From Pirellulales bacterium (GTDB lineage Bacteria > Planctomycetota > Planctomycetia > Pirellulales > Thermoguttaceae), in assembly GCA_016936015.1 (NCBI GenBank), contig JAFGPV010000028.1, positions 1 through 64,000 on the forward strand: DNA of 64,000 nucleotides, given 5' to 3'. Position 1 is the stretch's first letter; each line of letters begins with the position of its first letter. The notes under the pieces are model-generated. The model worked only from the letters and a program-made list of their open reading frames with translations, did no database searches and was not told the origin of the DNA. Below, in pieces: positions 45,926 to 55,094 of the stretch. The translations under genes were made by a program, and so were the position numbers.

Positions 45926-46314
45926 GCATTACACACAAATGACTAATCCGAAACCAATGCGGTACAAAATGTTACGATCATCGCATCCAATCCGGATCAA
46001 CTCCATTGTGATTTACAAATAGGTAAAATTCAGTATAGGTGGTTTTTAAAGCTCTGCAATCCCCTGTGAAAACGGAAAAAAATGGTTGCGATCTGTAGTC
46101 AAAATGATTATCGCGACATCACTTTGATATGGATTTTCTTGTCGCCTTCTCGAAATCTAATAACCGATACAATTTCACATTTTGCAAGTCTTTTGATATT
46201 AGATATTTACGTCGCCTGTTTCAAGGGCAATTTATAGATCCGGCTGGCATGGAATTCGCATGGAGCTTTTTTCATGGAAGCGATACATTTACCTCATTAC
46301 GAAGGAGATCGCTC
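45926..46314. other. Divergent AT-rich intergenic region
   Basis: About 390 bases between divergent genes, clearly AT-rich. A weak promoter-like pair TTTACA, 16 bases, TATAGG lies at 46012-46039 on the plus strand. An in-frame upstream extension of the next gene exists (from 46129) but has no ribosome site and reads unlike a protein, so it is treated as non-coding leader. Confidence 0.5.
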
Positions 46315-48537
46315 ATGGAACCCTACTCCTCCCGGCCGATTCAATCCAACCCATTGCTCACGATCTTTGTCGGATTCCTTGCCGCGACCTTTTGTTTCTG
46401 GGATCCGAGTGGGTCTTTTGCCCGCGGACCGATAAATTCCCAAAAAAACTTTTCCTCAAACCGGGGAAATCCATCGCACGTAACGCGCGGCAATCCGTCG
46501 AACCGCGGTAGTTTTACCCGCGGCCAACACCATCAGCCCTCGATTCACCAGGCAAGACCCTCGGCAGGGTCTCGAATTTCACACTCCCCTTCGTTTTCTC
46601 GCCCTTCCTCCGCAACGCGGAGCACATCCCATGTTTCGTCGCAGAGATCCGGCGGATTCCGCCCGCTGAATAATCCGACCGCTCCCCGCACGATCAACTT
46701 GAGATCAGACCTGAACGCCGGCAGAGGCGCCGTTTCCCGGACAACCCATCATTCCACGAACACCAGCACCCGTTTCGCACCGTCGACTTCACGGCAAACG
46801 AATTTCCGGTCTCATTCGCCTTCCCCGACCAACGCGTCTCGGTGGGCGGCGCCTCCATCCCTCCGACTCACCGGTGATCACGGTTCCTCCGGAATGCACA
46901 ACCGCCATACCCTGGCAGGGCCAGGCGGCGGTTCTTCCGGGATGCCGCGGAATTCCACCCGGTCGATTCAGGGGCCTCGAATCAATCCGGGACGCCTGGG
47001 CAGTTCGCCGGCCGTGACGCCCACCCGGTCCTTCGATGCCGACGCCAAACGATTGCAGCAGCGGTTTCGCTCGACTAATCTGCGAACGCTGCCGGCACAC
47101 GGCAGCGTTCCCCGGCAGGGCCAAGGGATGCCGACGAAGGTAAAAACCTTGCCCGGCCTCCAGCCGCGGAACCTGGGAAAATCCAACCTGCCCCGATTTG
47201 AAACGACCTCCAAAACGACCTACCGGCCGGGCAACTCGCACCTGCCGAAATCAGTTTCGCGGAACGGGGGAGATTTAAAACACGTGCGTAAGGGCATGCA
47301 AGCGAACCGCTTTCCCCAGCGGATGAAATCCGGCCAGTTGGAAACGCTGGGCAAGGGCGACATCGCCCGAAAAGTCCATCTGGCCGACCAGTACAAGCAT
47401 CATGGCAAGGGCGACGTCGCCCGGCGGCTCGGCCTGGAAAAGAATGTCCATCACAGGGTGGGTTTTAATCCGGGCCAAAAGCGTTTGACCCCGGTTCCGG
47501 GCCATCTCTACGGTCACAAACCATCGTATTATCACGGCCGGGTGCATCCGCATTACACGAAATCCTGCTTCCGGTTCAATTACTTTGGTCCGGGCTTTTA
47601 TGCCGGCATTGCGTGGTATCCGCATTGGCGTCCCTGGGTCGCCTGGTCGTGGGGTTACAACTGCCATCCGCTGTGGGATCCACGGCCGCTGTGGTGCCGG
47701 CCGATCTTCTATGATCCCTGTCCGGTGTGGATCTATTGGCAAGTGCCCGTCTGGCGGCCGCTGCCGGTCGTGGCCTGCGGAACCTGGGTGGACGTGGCCG
47801 CGGCGCCCGTCGCGGTTCCGGAACAACTCGACCTGCAACTGCTGGCGGTCCGCTTCGTCGATCCGGGACATCCCGAGGAGAAACTCGGGCCGCGTTACCG
47901 GGTGTGGTTCCGCAACAACAGCACCGTGCCGATCACCACGCCCTTCGACGTGATGCTCCTGGCCGGCAACGACCGGCAATTGGCCGCCGGACTGCCAGGA
48001 CAGGGCGTCCGAGTGCAGGCGATCGACCCGGGGGACGTGCAAAGCGTCGACATCCGTCTGCCCTTCGAGGTGGCAAGCATGAACCGCGACGCGGCCGGGC
48101 AGCCCGCCCCGTTCTCGGTGCTCCACGTGCTGATCGACGCCAACCGGGCGATCGACGACATGGCCCGGGAAAACAACGGGACCGCCATTCCCCGCGAAGA
48201 GGTGTTGCTGGCCGATCCGGCCGCCTTCGAGGTCGAGCCGGCACAGGCCGCCGCCGGCGGCGAGATGCTGGTGGCCGGCGAGGGCCTCGGCCCGTTGCCC
48301 GGCCAGGCGCTGATCCATGTCGCCGGCAAGGAATACGAGGCGGAGATCACCGGTTGGTACGACCTTGGTGCCCGGCTGAACCTGCCGCCGATCCCCGTGG
48401 CTCAGCCGACCGACGCCGAACTGATTCTCATCCGCGGTGACGGCGCGGCGGCCAATCCGCTGAAAATCCAGATTCAGCCGTCCGCCCAGCCGCAAGGCGG
48501 CCCCGAGTTCGAGAAACCGCAGACCTTCGCCCGCTGA
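46315..48537 (+). CDS. Large secreted basic protein with C-terminal CARDB-like region
   Basis: A 740-residue exported protein not recognised as an enzyme. The start is firm: GAAGGAG seven bases before the ATG and a signal peptide (PLLTIFVGFLAATFCFW ... FA). The first about 350 residues are low-complexity, rich in Ser, Arg, Asn, Gly and His. A short patch of paired sequence follows (LGKGDIARKVHLADQYKHHG/KGDVARRLGLEKNVHHR). Then comes an aromatic, Cys-containing patch (YAGIAWYPHWRPWVAWSWGY) and a beta domain with the wording of a CARDB fold (LQLLAVRFVDP ... YRVWFRNNSTVPI), ending in an IPT-like strand set. It is probably a cell-envelope or matrix protein. Confidence 0.75.
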   Translation: MEPYSSRPIQSNPLLTIFVGFLAATFCFWDPSGSFARGPINSQKNFSSNRGNPSHVTRGNPSNRGSFTRGQHHQPSIHQARPSAGSRISHSPSFSRPSSATRSTSHVSSQRSGGFRPLNNPTAPRTINLRSDLNAGRGAVSRTTHHSTNTSTRFAPSTSRQTNFRSHSPSPTNASRWAAPPSLRLTGDHGSSGMHNRHTLAGPGGGSSGMPRNSTRSIQGPRINPGRLGSSPAVTPTRSFDADAKRLQQRFRSTNLRTLPAHGSVPRQGQGMPTKVKTLPGLQPRNLGKSNLPRFETTSKTTYRPGNSHLPKSVSRNGGDLKHVRKGMQANRFPQRMKSGQLETLGKGDIARKVHLADQYKHHGKGDVARRLGLEKNVHHRVGFNPGQKRLTPVPGHLYGHKPSYYHGRVHPHYTKSCFRFNYFGPGFYAGIAWYPHWRPWVAWSWGYNCHPLWDPRPLWCRPIFYDPCPVWIYWQVPVWRPLPVVACGTWVDVAAAPVAVPEQLDLQLLAVRFVDPGHPEEKLGPRYRVWFRNNSTVPITTPFDVMLLAGNDRQLAAGLPGQGVRVQAIDPGDVQSVDIRLPFEVASMNRDAAGQPAPFSVLHVLIDANRAIDDMARENNGTAIPREEVLLADPAAFEVEPAQAAAGGEMLVAGEGLGPLPGQALIHVAGKEYEAEITGWYDLGARLNLPPIPVAQPTDAELILIRGDGAAANPLKIQIQPSAQPQGGPEFEKPQTFAR

Positions 48538-48567
48538 ATTGCACCGTCGTGCAAGTTCAGATAAGAT

Positions 48568-48597
48568 AACCGGCGAGTTTGGCTCGCCGGTTTTTTT
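48568..48597 (+). terminator. Rho-independent terminator
   Basis: AACCGGCGAG-TTTGG-CTCGCCGGTT, a 10-bp stem, then an unbroken T tract. It begins 30 bases after the stop of the secreted basic protein. Confidence 0.9.
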
Positions 48598-48626
48598 GTG
48601 CAATGACGCCCCGGGAGAATTTCCTC

Positions 48627-49235
48627 ATGAAAAACGTGCTCTTCCTCTTGACGATCAGTTCCTGGACCTCGGCGGCAATGGCCGCGAACGCCGGCCAATT
48701 CCTCCCCCAACCCCATTACCATCGGCAGCCGGGCGATCCGGAGTGGCTGGCGCAGGCGGTGCAATTCCACGGACATTTAGGGCCTTGGGCGGTCGCCGGG
48801 GTTCGTGCCGGCATGACCGGGCGGAAGGCCGTCGGCGCCAAGGGCTATTTCGACGTCCGCGTCGAAGCGGAAGGGCCGTTCGTCAGGCCGCCGCAATCCT
48901 GCTTCCTCGACGGATTGCAGGTCGGCGCGGGGGCCACCCTGGGAAAACGGAATCTCACGTGGAAGCGGTCCAAGAACATCGTCATCCGCGTGAAAAACAC
49001 CCAAACCGGCGCCACGGCCGAGATCCGGCCCAGGGAAAAACTGTTGAAAATCGTTGAAACCTTGGTTCCGGATACCGGCGAGGAGGAGGACCATCATCAT
49101 CACGACGAGGAGGCCCATCATCATCACGCGGAAGACTCGGTCGAGGCCCTGGCCCGGGAGCTTGCTGGCCTGCCGGAAAAGGAAGTATTTTCGGTGAAGC
49201 TGTTGAAATCTGAACAAACGACAGAGAACAAGTAA
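48627..49235 (+). CDS. Secreted FmdE-like protein with His clusters
   Basis: A 202-residue protein whose core (residues about 44-135) matches the formylmethanofuran dehydrogenase subunit E family: FHGHLGPWAVAGVRAG, then SCFLDGLQVGAGATLGKRNL and IRVKNTQTG. The family usually has CPG after HGH; here it is LGP, a variant seen in some bacterial members. Two His4 runs (156-159 and 164-167) in an acidic linker suggest metal binding. A signal peptide (about 1-20) indicates export, unusual for a partner of a cytosolic C1 pathway. The ATG is at 48627 with GGGAG upstream. It is probably a metal-handling or molybdopterin-related envelope protein; the actual role is unknown. Confidence 0.78.
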   Translation: MKNVLFLLTISSWTSAAMAANAGQFLPQPHYHRQPGDPEWLAQAVQFHGHLGPWAVAGVRAGMTGRKAVGAKGYFDVRVEAEGPFVRPPQSCFLDGLQVGAGATLGKRNLTWKRSKNIVIRVKNTQTGATAEIRPREKLLKIVETLVPDTGEEEDHHHHDEEAHHHHAEDSVEALARELAGLPEKEVFSVKLLKSEQTTENK

Positions 49236-49248
49236 TCTTCTCCCATTA

Positions 49249-49296
49249 AGCTGCGACCGGTGGTCGCGGAAATCGGCGCGACCGACGGTCGCGGCT
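49249..49296. repeat. GCGACC palindrome pair, copy 2
   Basis: Unit 1 (49249-49269) AGCTGCGACCGGTGGTCGCGG and unit 2 (49277-49296) CGCGACCGACGGTCGCGGCT are inverted relatives; the same family as 41363-41439. The following methyltransferase ATG is two bases beyond. Confidence 0.75.
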
Positions 49297-49298
49297 TT

Positions 49299-50390
49299 AT
49301 GATGGCGCCGTCATTCATTTTCGTAACGTGTCAGGTCGGGTCGGAGCGGGCCGTCAAGGTCGAGATCGCGCGGCGGTGGCCGAAATTCCGGTTTGCCTAC
49401 TCTCGGCCGGGTTTCTTGACGTTCAAACTGCCCGAGAAAATACAATATGCCGAGGATTTCGACCTGGAGAGCGTTTTCGCCCGGGCGTATGCATTTTCGC
49501 TGGGGAAAGTGCAGGGGGCGGATCCGGCCGGAATGGCCCGGCAGGCGTGGGCGATGCTGGAAGGCCGCGCGGTGCGGCGGATCCACGTCTGGCCCCGCGA
49601 CGCCGCCGTAGCGGGACACCGCGGCTATCAGCCGGGATTGACGCCGGAGGCGTTCGAGGTGCATCGGCTGCTCTGCGAAACGCAGCCTCCCGACGTCCAC
49701 CTGCCGTCCGGCGCCGCTGAGATGCGAAATCCCGCCCGGCGCGGCGAGTTGATCTTCGATTGCGTATTGGTCGACCGAGAGGAGTGGTGGCTGGGTTTTC
49801 ACAAGGCGGCCGGGCCGGTAACGCGCTGGCCCGGGGGAATGCTGCCGCTGGAGCTGCCCGCGGAGGCTGTCTCCCGGGCGTGGTTGAAAATGGAAGAGGC
49901 TCTGCGGTGGTCGGAGTTGCCGATTTCTCCCGGGGCCAGGGTAGCGGAGATCGGCAGCGCCCCCGGCGGGGCCAGCCAGGCGCTATTGGCCCGGGGATAT
50001 GACGTCCTGGGCATCGATCCGGCGGCGATGCACCCGGCGGTGTCGGCCCATCCGCACTTTACCCACCTGCGGCGCCGCAGCACTCAGGTCCGGCGCCGGG
50101 AATTCCGCAAGATCCGCTGGCTGACGGCCGACATGAACGTGGCCCCCAACTACACCCTGCAAGCCGTGGAGGCGATCGTCACCCATCCGGAAGTCAACGT
50201 CCGCGGCCTGCTGCTGACGCTGAAGCTGACGGACTGGAACCTGGCGGACCAGGTGCCGGAGTATCTCGATCGCGTCCGCGGTTGGGGCTACAACCGCGTC
50301 CGCGCCCGGCAGCTCCAGCACCATCGCCAGGAAATTTGCATCGCCGCTTGGCAGAGCCCTTTTCGCCGGAAAAGCCGGCATGGCTCCTGA
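49299..50390 (+). CDS. RlmM-like SAM-dependent rRNA methyltransferase
   Basis: A 363-residue FtsJ-fold enzyme. The N-terminal about 120 residues resemble a THUMP-like RNA-binding module; from about residue 190 the Rossmann core carries the SAM loop VAEIGSAPGGASQALL and the later LTADMNVAPN. The domain order matches RlmM, which 2'-O-methylates C2498 of 23S rRNA in Escherichia coli, so an rRNA substrate is likely. The start (ATG at 49299, or 49302) lies right after a palindrome, which provides no ribosome site. The end is Arg-rich (SPFRRKSRHGS). Confidence 0.82.
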   Translation: MMAPSFIFVTCQVGSERAVKVEIARRWPKFRFAYSRPGFLTFKLPEKIQYAEDFDLESVFARAYAFSLGKVQGADPAGMARQAWAMLEGRAVRRIHVWPRDAAVAGHRGYQPGLTPEAFEVHRLLCETQPPDVHLPSGAAEMRNPARRGELIFDCVLVDREEWWLGFHKAAGPVTRWPGGMLPLELPAEAVSRAWLKMEEALRWSELPISPGARVAEIGSAPGGASQALLARGYDVLGIDPAAMHPAVSAHPHFTHLRRRSTQVRRREFRKIRWLTADMNVAPNYTLQAVEAIVTHPEVNVRGLLLTLKLTDWNLADQVPEYLDRVRGWGYNRVRARQLQHHRQEICIAAWQSPFRRKSRHGS

Positions 50391-50546
50391 ATCTCCGTCC
50401 GATGGGCATCCAACCTGAAGTTCTCGGTTTTTCGATTATGCTTTTCGGTAAATCAGTTGAAGAGGCTACAAGTTGCTGTTAAATAAGAATATATGTTATC
50501 ACAATCAGTCAATCTGGAAGACGCTTATCGGAAATAGTCATTATTC

Positions 50547-52373
50547 ATGTCGATTCTCGACTACGCCATCCTCGTCGGTTTTTTGCTGTGGATGCTCGTC
50601 ATCGGAGGGATTTGCACCACGCGGATGAAAAATTCCGGCGAGATGTTCGTCGCCGGAAGGCAGTCGCCGTGGTGGGTCTCGGGCCTGTCCGGCTTCATGA
50701 CCATCTTCTCGGCCGGAACCTTTGTCGTTTGGGGGGGAATCGCCTATCGTTTGGGTCTGGTGGCGGTGACCATCCTCATGATTATGGGTTTGAGCACTTT
50801 TTGCATCGGGCTGTCCATTGCCCCTCGCTGGCAGCGATTGGGGATCACCACCCCGGTCGAGTTTCTCCGCATCCGCTTCAACCAGTCCGTAGTGCAGGCT
50901 TACACGTGGCTGGGGATGATCTATCGCGGCATCGGCATGGGTGTGGGATTGTATGCCCTGGCGGTGATGGTCAGCGTGTTGATGCCGTTGCCCGAGGGAT
51001 TCCCGCTGCGCGATCCTCGAACCGGAAACCTCTCGGTGGGCGGAGGGATCCTATTGTGGAGCGCCGTGGTGGTGGCCTACACGATGGCCGGGGGACTCTG
51101 GGCCGTGCTGCTTACCGACGTGATTCAATGCATCATCCTCTGCCTGGTAGTGTTGGTGACCGTGCCGCTGTCGCTCGGGGAAATCGGGGGACTGGGCCAA
51201 CTGTGGCGTCAGGCTCCGCAGGACTTTTTCCAGCCGGCGGCGGCCGAATACTCCTGGGGATTTTTAGTGTTGTGGTTTCTGGTGGGTTATTTTCGCTATT
51301 CGGCGGATTGGCCCTTCGTGCAGCGCTACATCTGCGTCCCTTCCCCGCGCGACGCCGCCAAGGTCGCCTTCCTGATGGGCGGCCTCTACCTCGTCAGTCC
51401 GCTGATCTGGATGCTGCCCGCCATGGCGTACCGGGTAATCGATCCGCACGCCGATCCGGAAAAGGCCTATATCCTCATTTGCCAGCGGGTGTTGCCGTCC
51501 GGGATGCTGGGGATCATGGTGGCCGCCATGTTTTCGGCCACGGCCAGCATGATCAGCGGGATGTTGAACGTCTTTGCGGGGGTCTTTACGCGCGACGTGT
51601 ATTATCAATGCTGGAATCCGCAGGCGAGTGAGCGGCAGATGGTCTTGGTCGGCCGCCTGGCGACGCTGGCCTACGGTGCATTCATCACCTTCGTGGCCTT
51701 CCTCGTTCCCGAGGTCGGGGGCGCGGAGGACGTGGTCATCGCCCTGGTCACCGTGCTGCTGGGTCCCCTGATGTTGCCCGTGGTTTGGGGATTTTACTCC
51801 CGGCATATCAGCTCCCGCGCCGTGTGGCGGACGCTGATCGTCAGCAGCGCGGCGGCGGCCGGGGTCTATCTCCTCCTGGCATTGTTGCCTCCGGTCGTCA
51901 GCAACGGGGAAACGGTGAACCAGTCGGGTGCGCTCGGTACGTTTCCACGGTTTTCGACGCCGGTCGCGCCGCAAATATTGGAACCGTTTTTCCTGTGGAT
52001 GAAGAGCAGCGGCCCTCTGGTGAATTCCATCCTCGGATTCGTCGTACCCTTGGCGGTGTTGCTGTTCGAGGAAGTCCGTAGCCGGCGATTCGGCGCCGAC
52101 GCCGGCTGGCTGCGTCTGGAATCGTTTTTTGCGGTCCATCGGGAGAAAACGGCGGGGATTAAAGCGTCGCGGATGCCGGCCGTGCTGGTCGCGGCGTCGC
52201 TACTGATGCTGGGCATCGTGATGGCGGTCATTACGGCCTGTGCCTCAAAGCAGCGTCTCACCCTGGCGATATTCTCCTTGATGCTCCTCCTCGGCGCCGC
52301 GGCGGTCTTCGGTAGATTGGCTTTCCTCCGTCCCGGAACTTCCCTTCCCTCTAATCCGGATCTTCCTTCGTGA
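50547..52373 (+). CDS. Sodium:solute symporter (SSS family)
   Basis: A 608-residue inner-membrane symporter with about 13-14 hydrophobic helices. Family features: ILDYAILVGFLLWMLVIGG as first helix, SGEMFVAGRQSPWWVSG, a glycine-rich GGLWAVLLTDVIQ helix and ADWPFVQRY. It would take up a sugar or polyol with Na+. Its stop codon overlaps the start of a PfkB-type sugar kinase, so uptake and phosphorylation are coupled. It is not closely alike to the longer symporter at 4535-6724. Confidence 0.92.
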   Translation: MSILDYAILVGFLLWMLVIGGICTTRMKNSGEMFVAGRQSPWWVSGLSGFMTIFSAGTFVVWGGIAYRLGLVAVTILMIMGLSTFCIGLSIAPRWQRLGITTPVEFLRIRFNQSVVQAYTWLGMIYRGIGMGVGLYALAVMVSVLMPLPEGFPLRDPRTGNLSVGGGILLWSAVVVAYTMAGGLWAVLLTDVIQCIILCLVVLVTVPLSLGEIGGLGQLWRQAPQDFFQPAAAEYSWGFLVLWFLVGYFRYSADWPFVQRYICVPSPRDAAKVAFLMGGLYLVSPLIWMLPAMAYRVIDPHADPEKAYILICQRVLPSGMLGIMVAAMFSATASMISGMLNVFAGVFTRDVYYQCWNPQASERQMVLVGRLATLAYGAFITFVAFLVPEVGGAEDVVIALVTVLLGPLMLPVVWGFYSRHISSRAVWRTLIVSSAAAAGVYLLLALLPPVVSNGETVNQSGALGTFPRFSTPVAPQILEPFFLWMKSSGPLVNSILGFVVPLAVLLFEEVRSRRFGADAGWLRLESFFAVHREKTAGIKASRMPAVLVAASLLMLGIVMAVITACASKQRLTLAIFSLMLLLGAAAVFGRLAFLRPGTSLPSNPDLPS

Positions 52374-53251
52374 GTTACCAGATCGTAGGCATCGGCGAAG
52401 TGTTGTGGGACCTACTGCCGACCGGTCCGCAGATGGGCGGAGCGCCGGCGAACTTTGCCTATCACGCCCATGCCCTGGGGGCACGGTCGGGCCTCATCTC
52501 GCGAGTCGGCGACGATCCTTTGGGCCGGGAGATCCTCGATCGTCTCCGGCAGTGGGATTTGCCGGCCGACGGCGTCACGGTCGATCCCGCCGCGCCGACC
52601 GGCACGGTACCCGTGACGCTCTCCGCGGACGGCCAACCGGAATTCACCATCACGGAAAACGTCGCGTGGGACCGGATCGAGGCCGATCCTCCCGCCCTCC
52701 GGCTGGCCGCCGCCGCGGAGGCGGTCTGCTTCGGCAGTCTGGCGCAGCGCAGCCCGGCTTCGCGGACCGGCATCCGGCGGCTGGTGGCCGCCGCTCCTCC
52801 CGCCGCCCTGCGAGTCTTCGACGTCAATCTCCGTCAACATTATTACACCCCGGAGGTTCTGGAGGCATCGCTTCGGTTGGCGAACGTCGTTAAAGTGAAC
52901 GATCGCGAGTTGGAAGTCCTCGCGGAGATCCTGCAACTTCCGGGCGGGATGAAAGAACAAATCCGCCGTCTGGCGGACGATTACGCCCTATCCGTCGTGG
53001 CCCTGACGCGCGGCGACCGCGGCAGCCTGCTCTATCGGGAGGGTCAGTGGTCCGACGATCCCGGGAGGCCGACCCGCGTAAAGGACACGATCGGCGCCGG
53101 AGATTCCTTTACGGCCGCGATGGTCCTGGATCTGCTGGCGGGGCTTTCCCTCGATGCGATCAACCGCCGGGCAAACGAAGTGGCCGCCTACGTCTGTTCT
53201 TGCCAGGGCGCGACCCCCCCCTTGCCCGCCCGCCTCCGCCGAGGAAGATAG
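52370..53251 (+). CDS. PfkB-family carbohydrate kinase (fructokinase-like)
   Basis: A 293-residue cytoplasmic sugar kinase. The N-terminal GEVLWDLLPTGPQMGGAPAN carries the substrate Asp and Gly-Gly hinge; the C-terminal DTIGAGDSFTAAMV is the ATP/anion-hole signature with the catalytic Asp. VKVNDRELEVL and the fructokinase-like QMGGAPANFAYHA fit ribokinase-family fructokinases, but the sugar is unproven. The GTG start overlaps the symporter's TGA by four bases (GTGA), a strong sign of translational coupling. Confidence 0.93.
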   Translation: MSYQIVGIGEVLWDLLPTGPQMGGAPANFAYHAHALGARSGLISRVGDDPLGREILDRLRQWDLPADGVTVDPAAPTGTVPVTLSADGQPEFTITENVAWDRIEADPPALRLAAAAEAVCFGSLAQRSPASRTGIRRLVAAAPPAALRVFDVNLRQHYYTPEVLEASLRLANVVKVNDRELEVLAEILQLPGGMKEQIRRLADDYALSVVALTRGDRGSLLYREGQWSDDPGRPTRVKDTIGAGDSFTAAMVLDLLAGLSLDAINRRANEVAAYVCSCQGATPPLPARLRRGR

Positions 53252-53297
53252 GTTCTGAGTTGGAGTCTCTTTCGACGGCGCCCTGTTTTCATCATTC

Positions 53298-53325
53298 TTG
53301 ACCGCGTTTAAGGGAGGTCTATAAT
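53298..53325 (+). promoter_or_regulatory. Sigma-70-type promoter of the WD40 gene
   Basis: TTGACC, 16-base spacer, perfect TATAAT; the ATG is 44 bases beyond. Confidence 0.65.
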
Positions 53326-53368
53326 TCGTTCGGTCAGGTATCGAATACTAATCGCTGGAGAACGCATC

Positions 53369-54556
53369 ATGAGGATACGATCTCGGCTGACCGTCATTGT
53401 GATGGCGCTTCTTTACAGCAACGGTTTCCACGGCGTTGTCCGGGCGGACCATAGGATCCTGGTCCGAGGAGACGGAAAGCCCGCGTATTGCCTGGCTTTT
53501 TCTCCGGACGGAAAGCTACTGGCCGTGGGAAAATCGGACGGCGCCGTTGAAGTTTGGGACCGGGAGCGCGGCCAAAAGCCCGTGATCTTCCAGCGGCATC
53601 AAGGGCCGGTGCACTGCGTGGCTTTTGCCCCCGACGGCGGCACGGTGGCCTCGGGCGGCAGTGATCAGACCGTCATGCTTTGGGACCTTGCCGGGAAAAA
53701 GCGACTCGCGGAGTACCGGGATTTTCTCGGGCCGGTTCGGAGCGTGGCCTTTTCGCCCGACGGCAAGCGTCTGGCGGTCGGCGGCGGCGTGTTCTGCCGG
53801 ATCGGCCAGCTCAGCGTCTGGGACGTGGATGGAAACCGGCGGACACTCGAATTAAAAGGCCCCCAGCAGGTCGTCGCTTCGGTGACGTTCTCCCCCGGTG
53901 GGAAACTCCTGGTTTCCGGGGGAGGGAGATTTTTAAAGCCGGGTGAACTCTTTAGTTGGCAGATGCCCGGCGGAACCTCTCAACCCGGCTGGAAAGGTCC
54001 GACGGATGAAATCCTCTGCGTAGCCTTCTCCCCCGACGGCAAGACCCTGGCGACCGTCGGCTTCGACGCCTGGGTGAGGCTCTGGGACGTCGCCACGGCC
54101 CGGCAGACGGCAGCCTGGCGCGGGCACCTCCGCGAAACCTTTTTCGTCGCTTTTTCCTCGGACGAAAAATGGCTGTTGTCGGCCTCGATGGACAATACGG
54201 TGCGGCTTTGGGATCCGAAGACCCCCCGGCAACTCACGGCACTGTATGATCCCTATGGCGAACGGGCGGACGGTGAAGTGCTCTCCGTGGCGGTCTCCCC
54301 GGATGCCAAGTGGATTGTTTCCGGGCGAATCGACGGGGCCGTCAAATTGTGGAGCGTGGAGAAGCTGCTGGCTGAAGGCCCAACCCCCCTGTATCCCTAC
54401 GATCCGCATCTCGCGCCGGTGGCTTCGGTGCTTCGCCATCCTCCGTCCACGCCCCGCCCCATCATCGCCCCCGCCGGAGACAGGCCGCCACGCCGAAAAC
54501 CATCAGTCCCCAAATCAGAACCGATGCGGGTTCGGGGAGCACCTGTTGTTGAGTAG
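53369..54556 (+). CDS. Secreted WD40-repeat protein
   Basis: A 395-residue beta-propeller protein with a signal peptide (about 1-26). Seven or so WD40 blades can be counted by their AFSPDG...D..V..WD wording (CLAFSPDGKLLAVGKSDG, CVAFAPDGGTVASGGSD, SVAFSPDGKRL, SVTFSPGGKLL, CVAFSPDGKTLATVG, FVAFSSDEKWLLSASMD, SVAVSPDAKWIVSG). Such propellers bind proteins; the ligand is unknown. The last about 32 codons overlap, in antisense, the 3' end of a PEP-CTERM gene, and these residues (from APAGDRPPRR) look unlike a natural tail. Confidence 0.9.
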   Translation: MRIRSRLTVIVMALLYSNGFHGVVRADHRILVRGDGKPAYCLAFSPDGKLLAVGKSDGAVEVWDRERGQKPVIFQRHQGPVHCVAFAPDGGTVASGGSDQTVMLWDLAGKKRLAEYRDFLGPVRSVAFSPDGKRLAVGGGVFCRIGQLSVWDVDGNRRTLELKGPQQVVASVTFSPGGKLLVSGGGRFLKPGELFSWQMPGGTSQPGWKGPTDEILCVAFSPDGKTLATVGFDAWVRLWDVATARQTAAWRGHLRETFFVAFSSDEKWLLSASMDNTVRLWDPKTPRQLTALYDPYGERADGEVLSVAVSPDAKWIVSGRIDGAVKLWSVEKLLAEGPTPLYPYDPHLAPVASVLRHPPSTPRPIIAPAGDRPPRRKPSVPKSEPMRVRGAPVVE

Positions 54557-55094
54557 CGGGATCAATCGAGAGATCGTCCATCAGGAATCGCCGGTTGTGG
54601 CAATCGGCAAGCCCGTTTTCAGGGAAAACCACCGAAGAACTGAAGGTTACGCTGTCGATCCCCGACCAATTGAACGCCGTTAAGGTAGTGCCCGCGCCAT
54701 CCACATAGAAAGTCGTCTGCTGGACGAGGCTGTCGCCGTTGTAACCCTTGGCGGTAATCTCTAAATCTTCGTCCCCCATCGCCGCGAAATACGCCGAGTT
54801 CAAGGTGAAATTGGTATCGCTGGAGAAGGATACGCTATTCCCGAAATAATTAACGCCCATGTTGTTTGTCGGGGTAAATTCCGCCCCGGATCCACTGGAA
54901 TGGATCAGATACGGCCCTGCGTTGATGTAATAGAAACCGCTGCTCCAACTCAGCCCTCCGTAGCCGTTCGGGATCTGGTCAGTGGATCCCGGCAGATCGT
55001 TAAAGTTGATCATAACGGCCTGGGCGGCTGGAATTCCAACCATGAGTAGGGCCATCACAGAGAGGATCACAATGAACCAGGTTTTTTGAGACAT
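54462..55094 (-). CDS. PEP-CTERM protein 1
   Basis: A 210-residue exported protein with a C-terminal sorting signal LPEPASVLIWGLMVFGVAAC and a basic end LRRGR, the pattern cut and anchored by exosortase. The signal peptide is about 1-26. The body (NGYGGLSWSSGFYYI, LNSAYFAAM, LEITAKGYNGDSLV) is a beta-rich domain shared with the paralog at 55520-56155. It probably displays on the cell surface. A sigma-54-type promoter lies 66 bases upstream. Its 3' end overlaps the WD40 gene in antisense. Confidence 0.93.
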   Translation of the reverse strand: MSQKTWFIVILSVMALLMVGIPAAQAVMINFNDLPGSTDQIPNGYGGLSWSSGFYYINAGPYLIHSSGSGAEFTPTNNMGVNYFGNSVSFSSDTNFTLNSAYFAAMGDEDLEITAKGYNGDSLVQQTTFYVDGAGTTLTAFNWSGIDSVTFSSSVVFPENGLADCHNRRFLMDDLSIDPATQQQVLPEPASVLIWGLMVFGVAACLRRGR

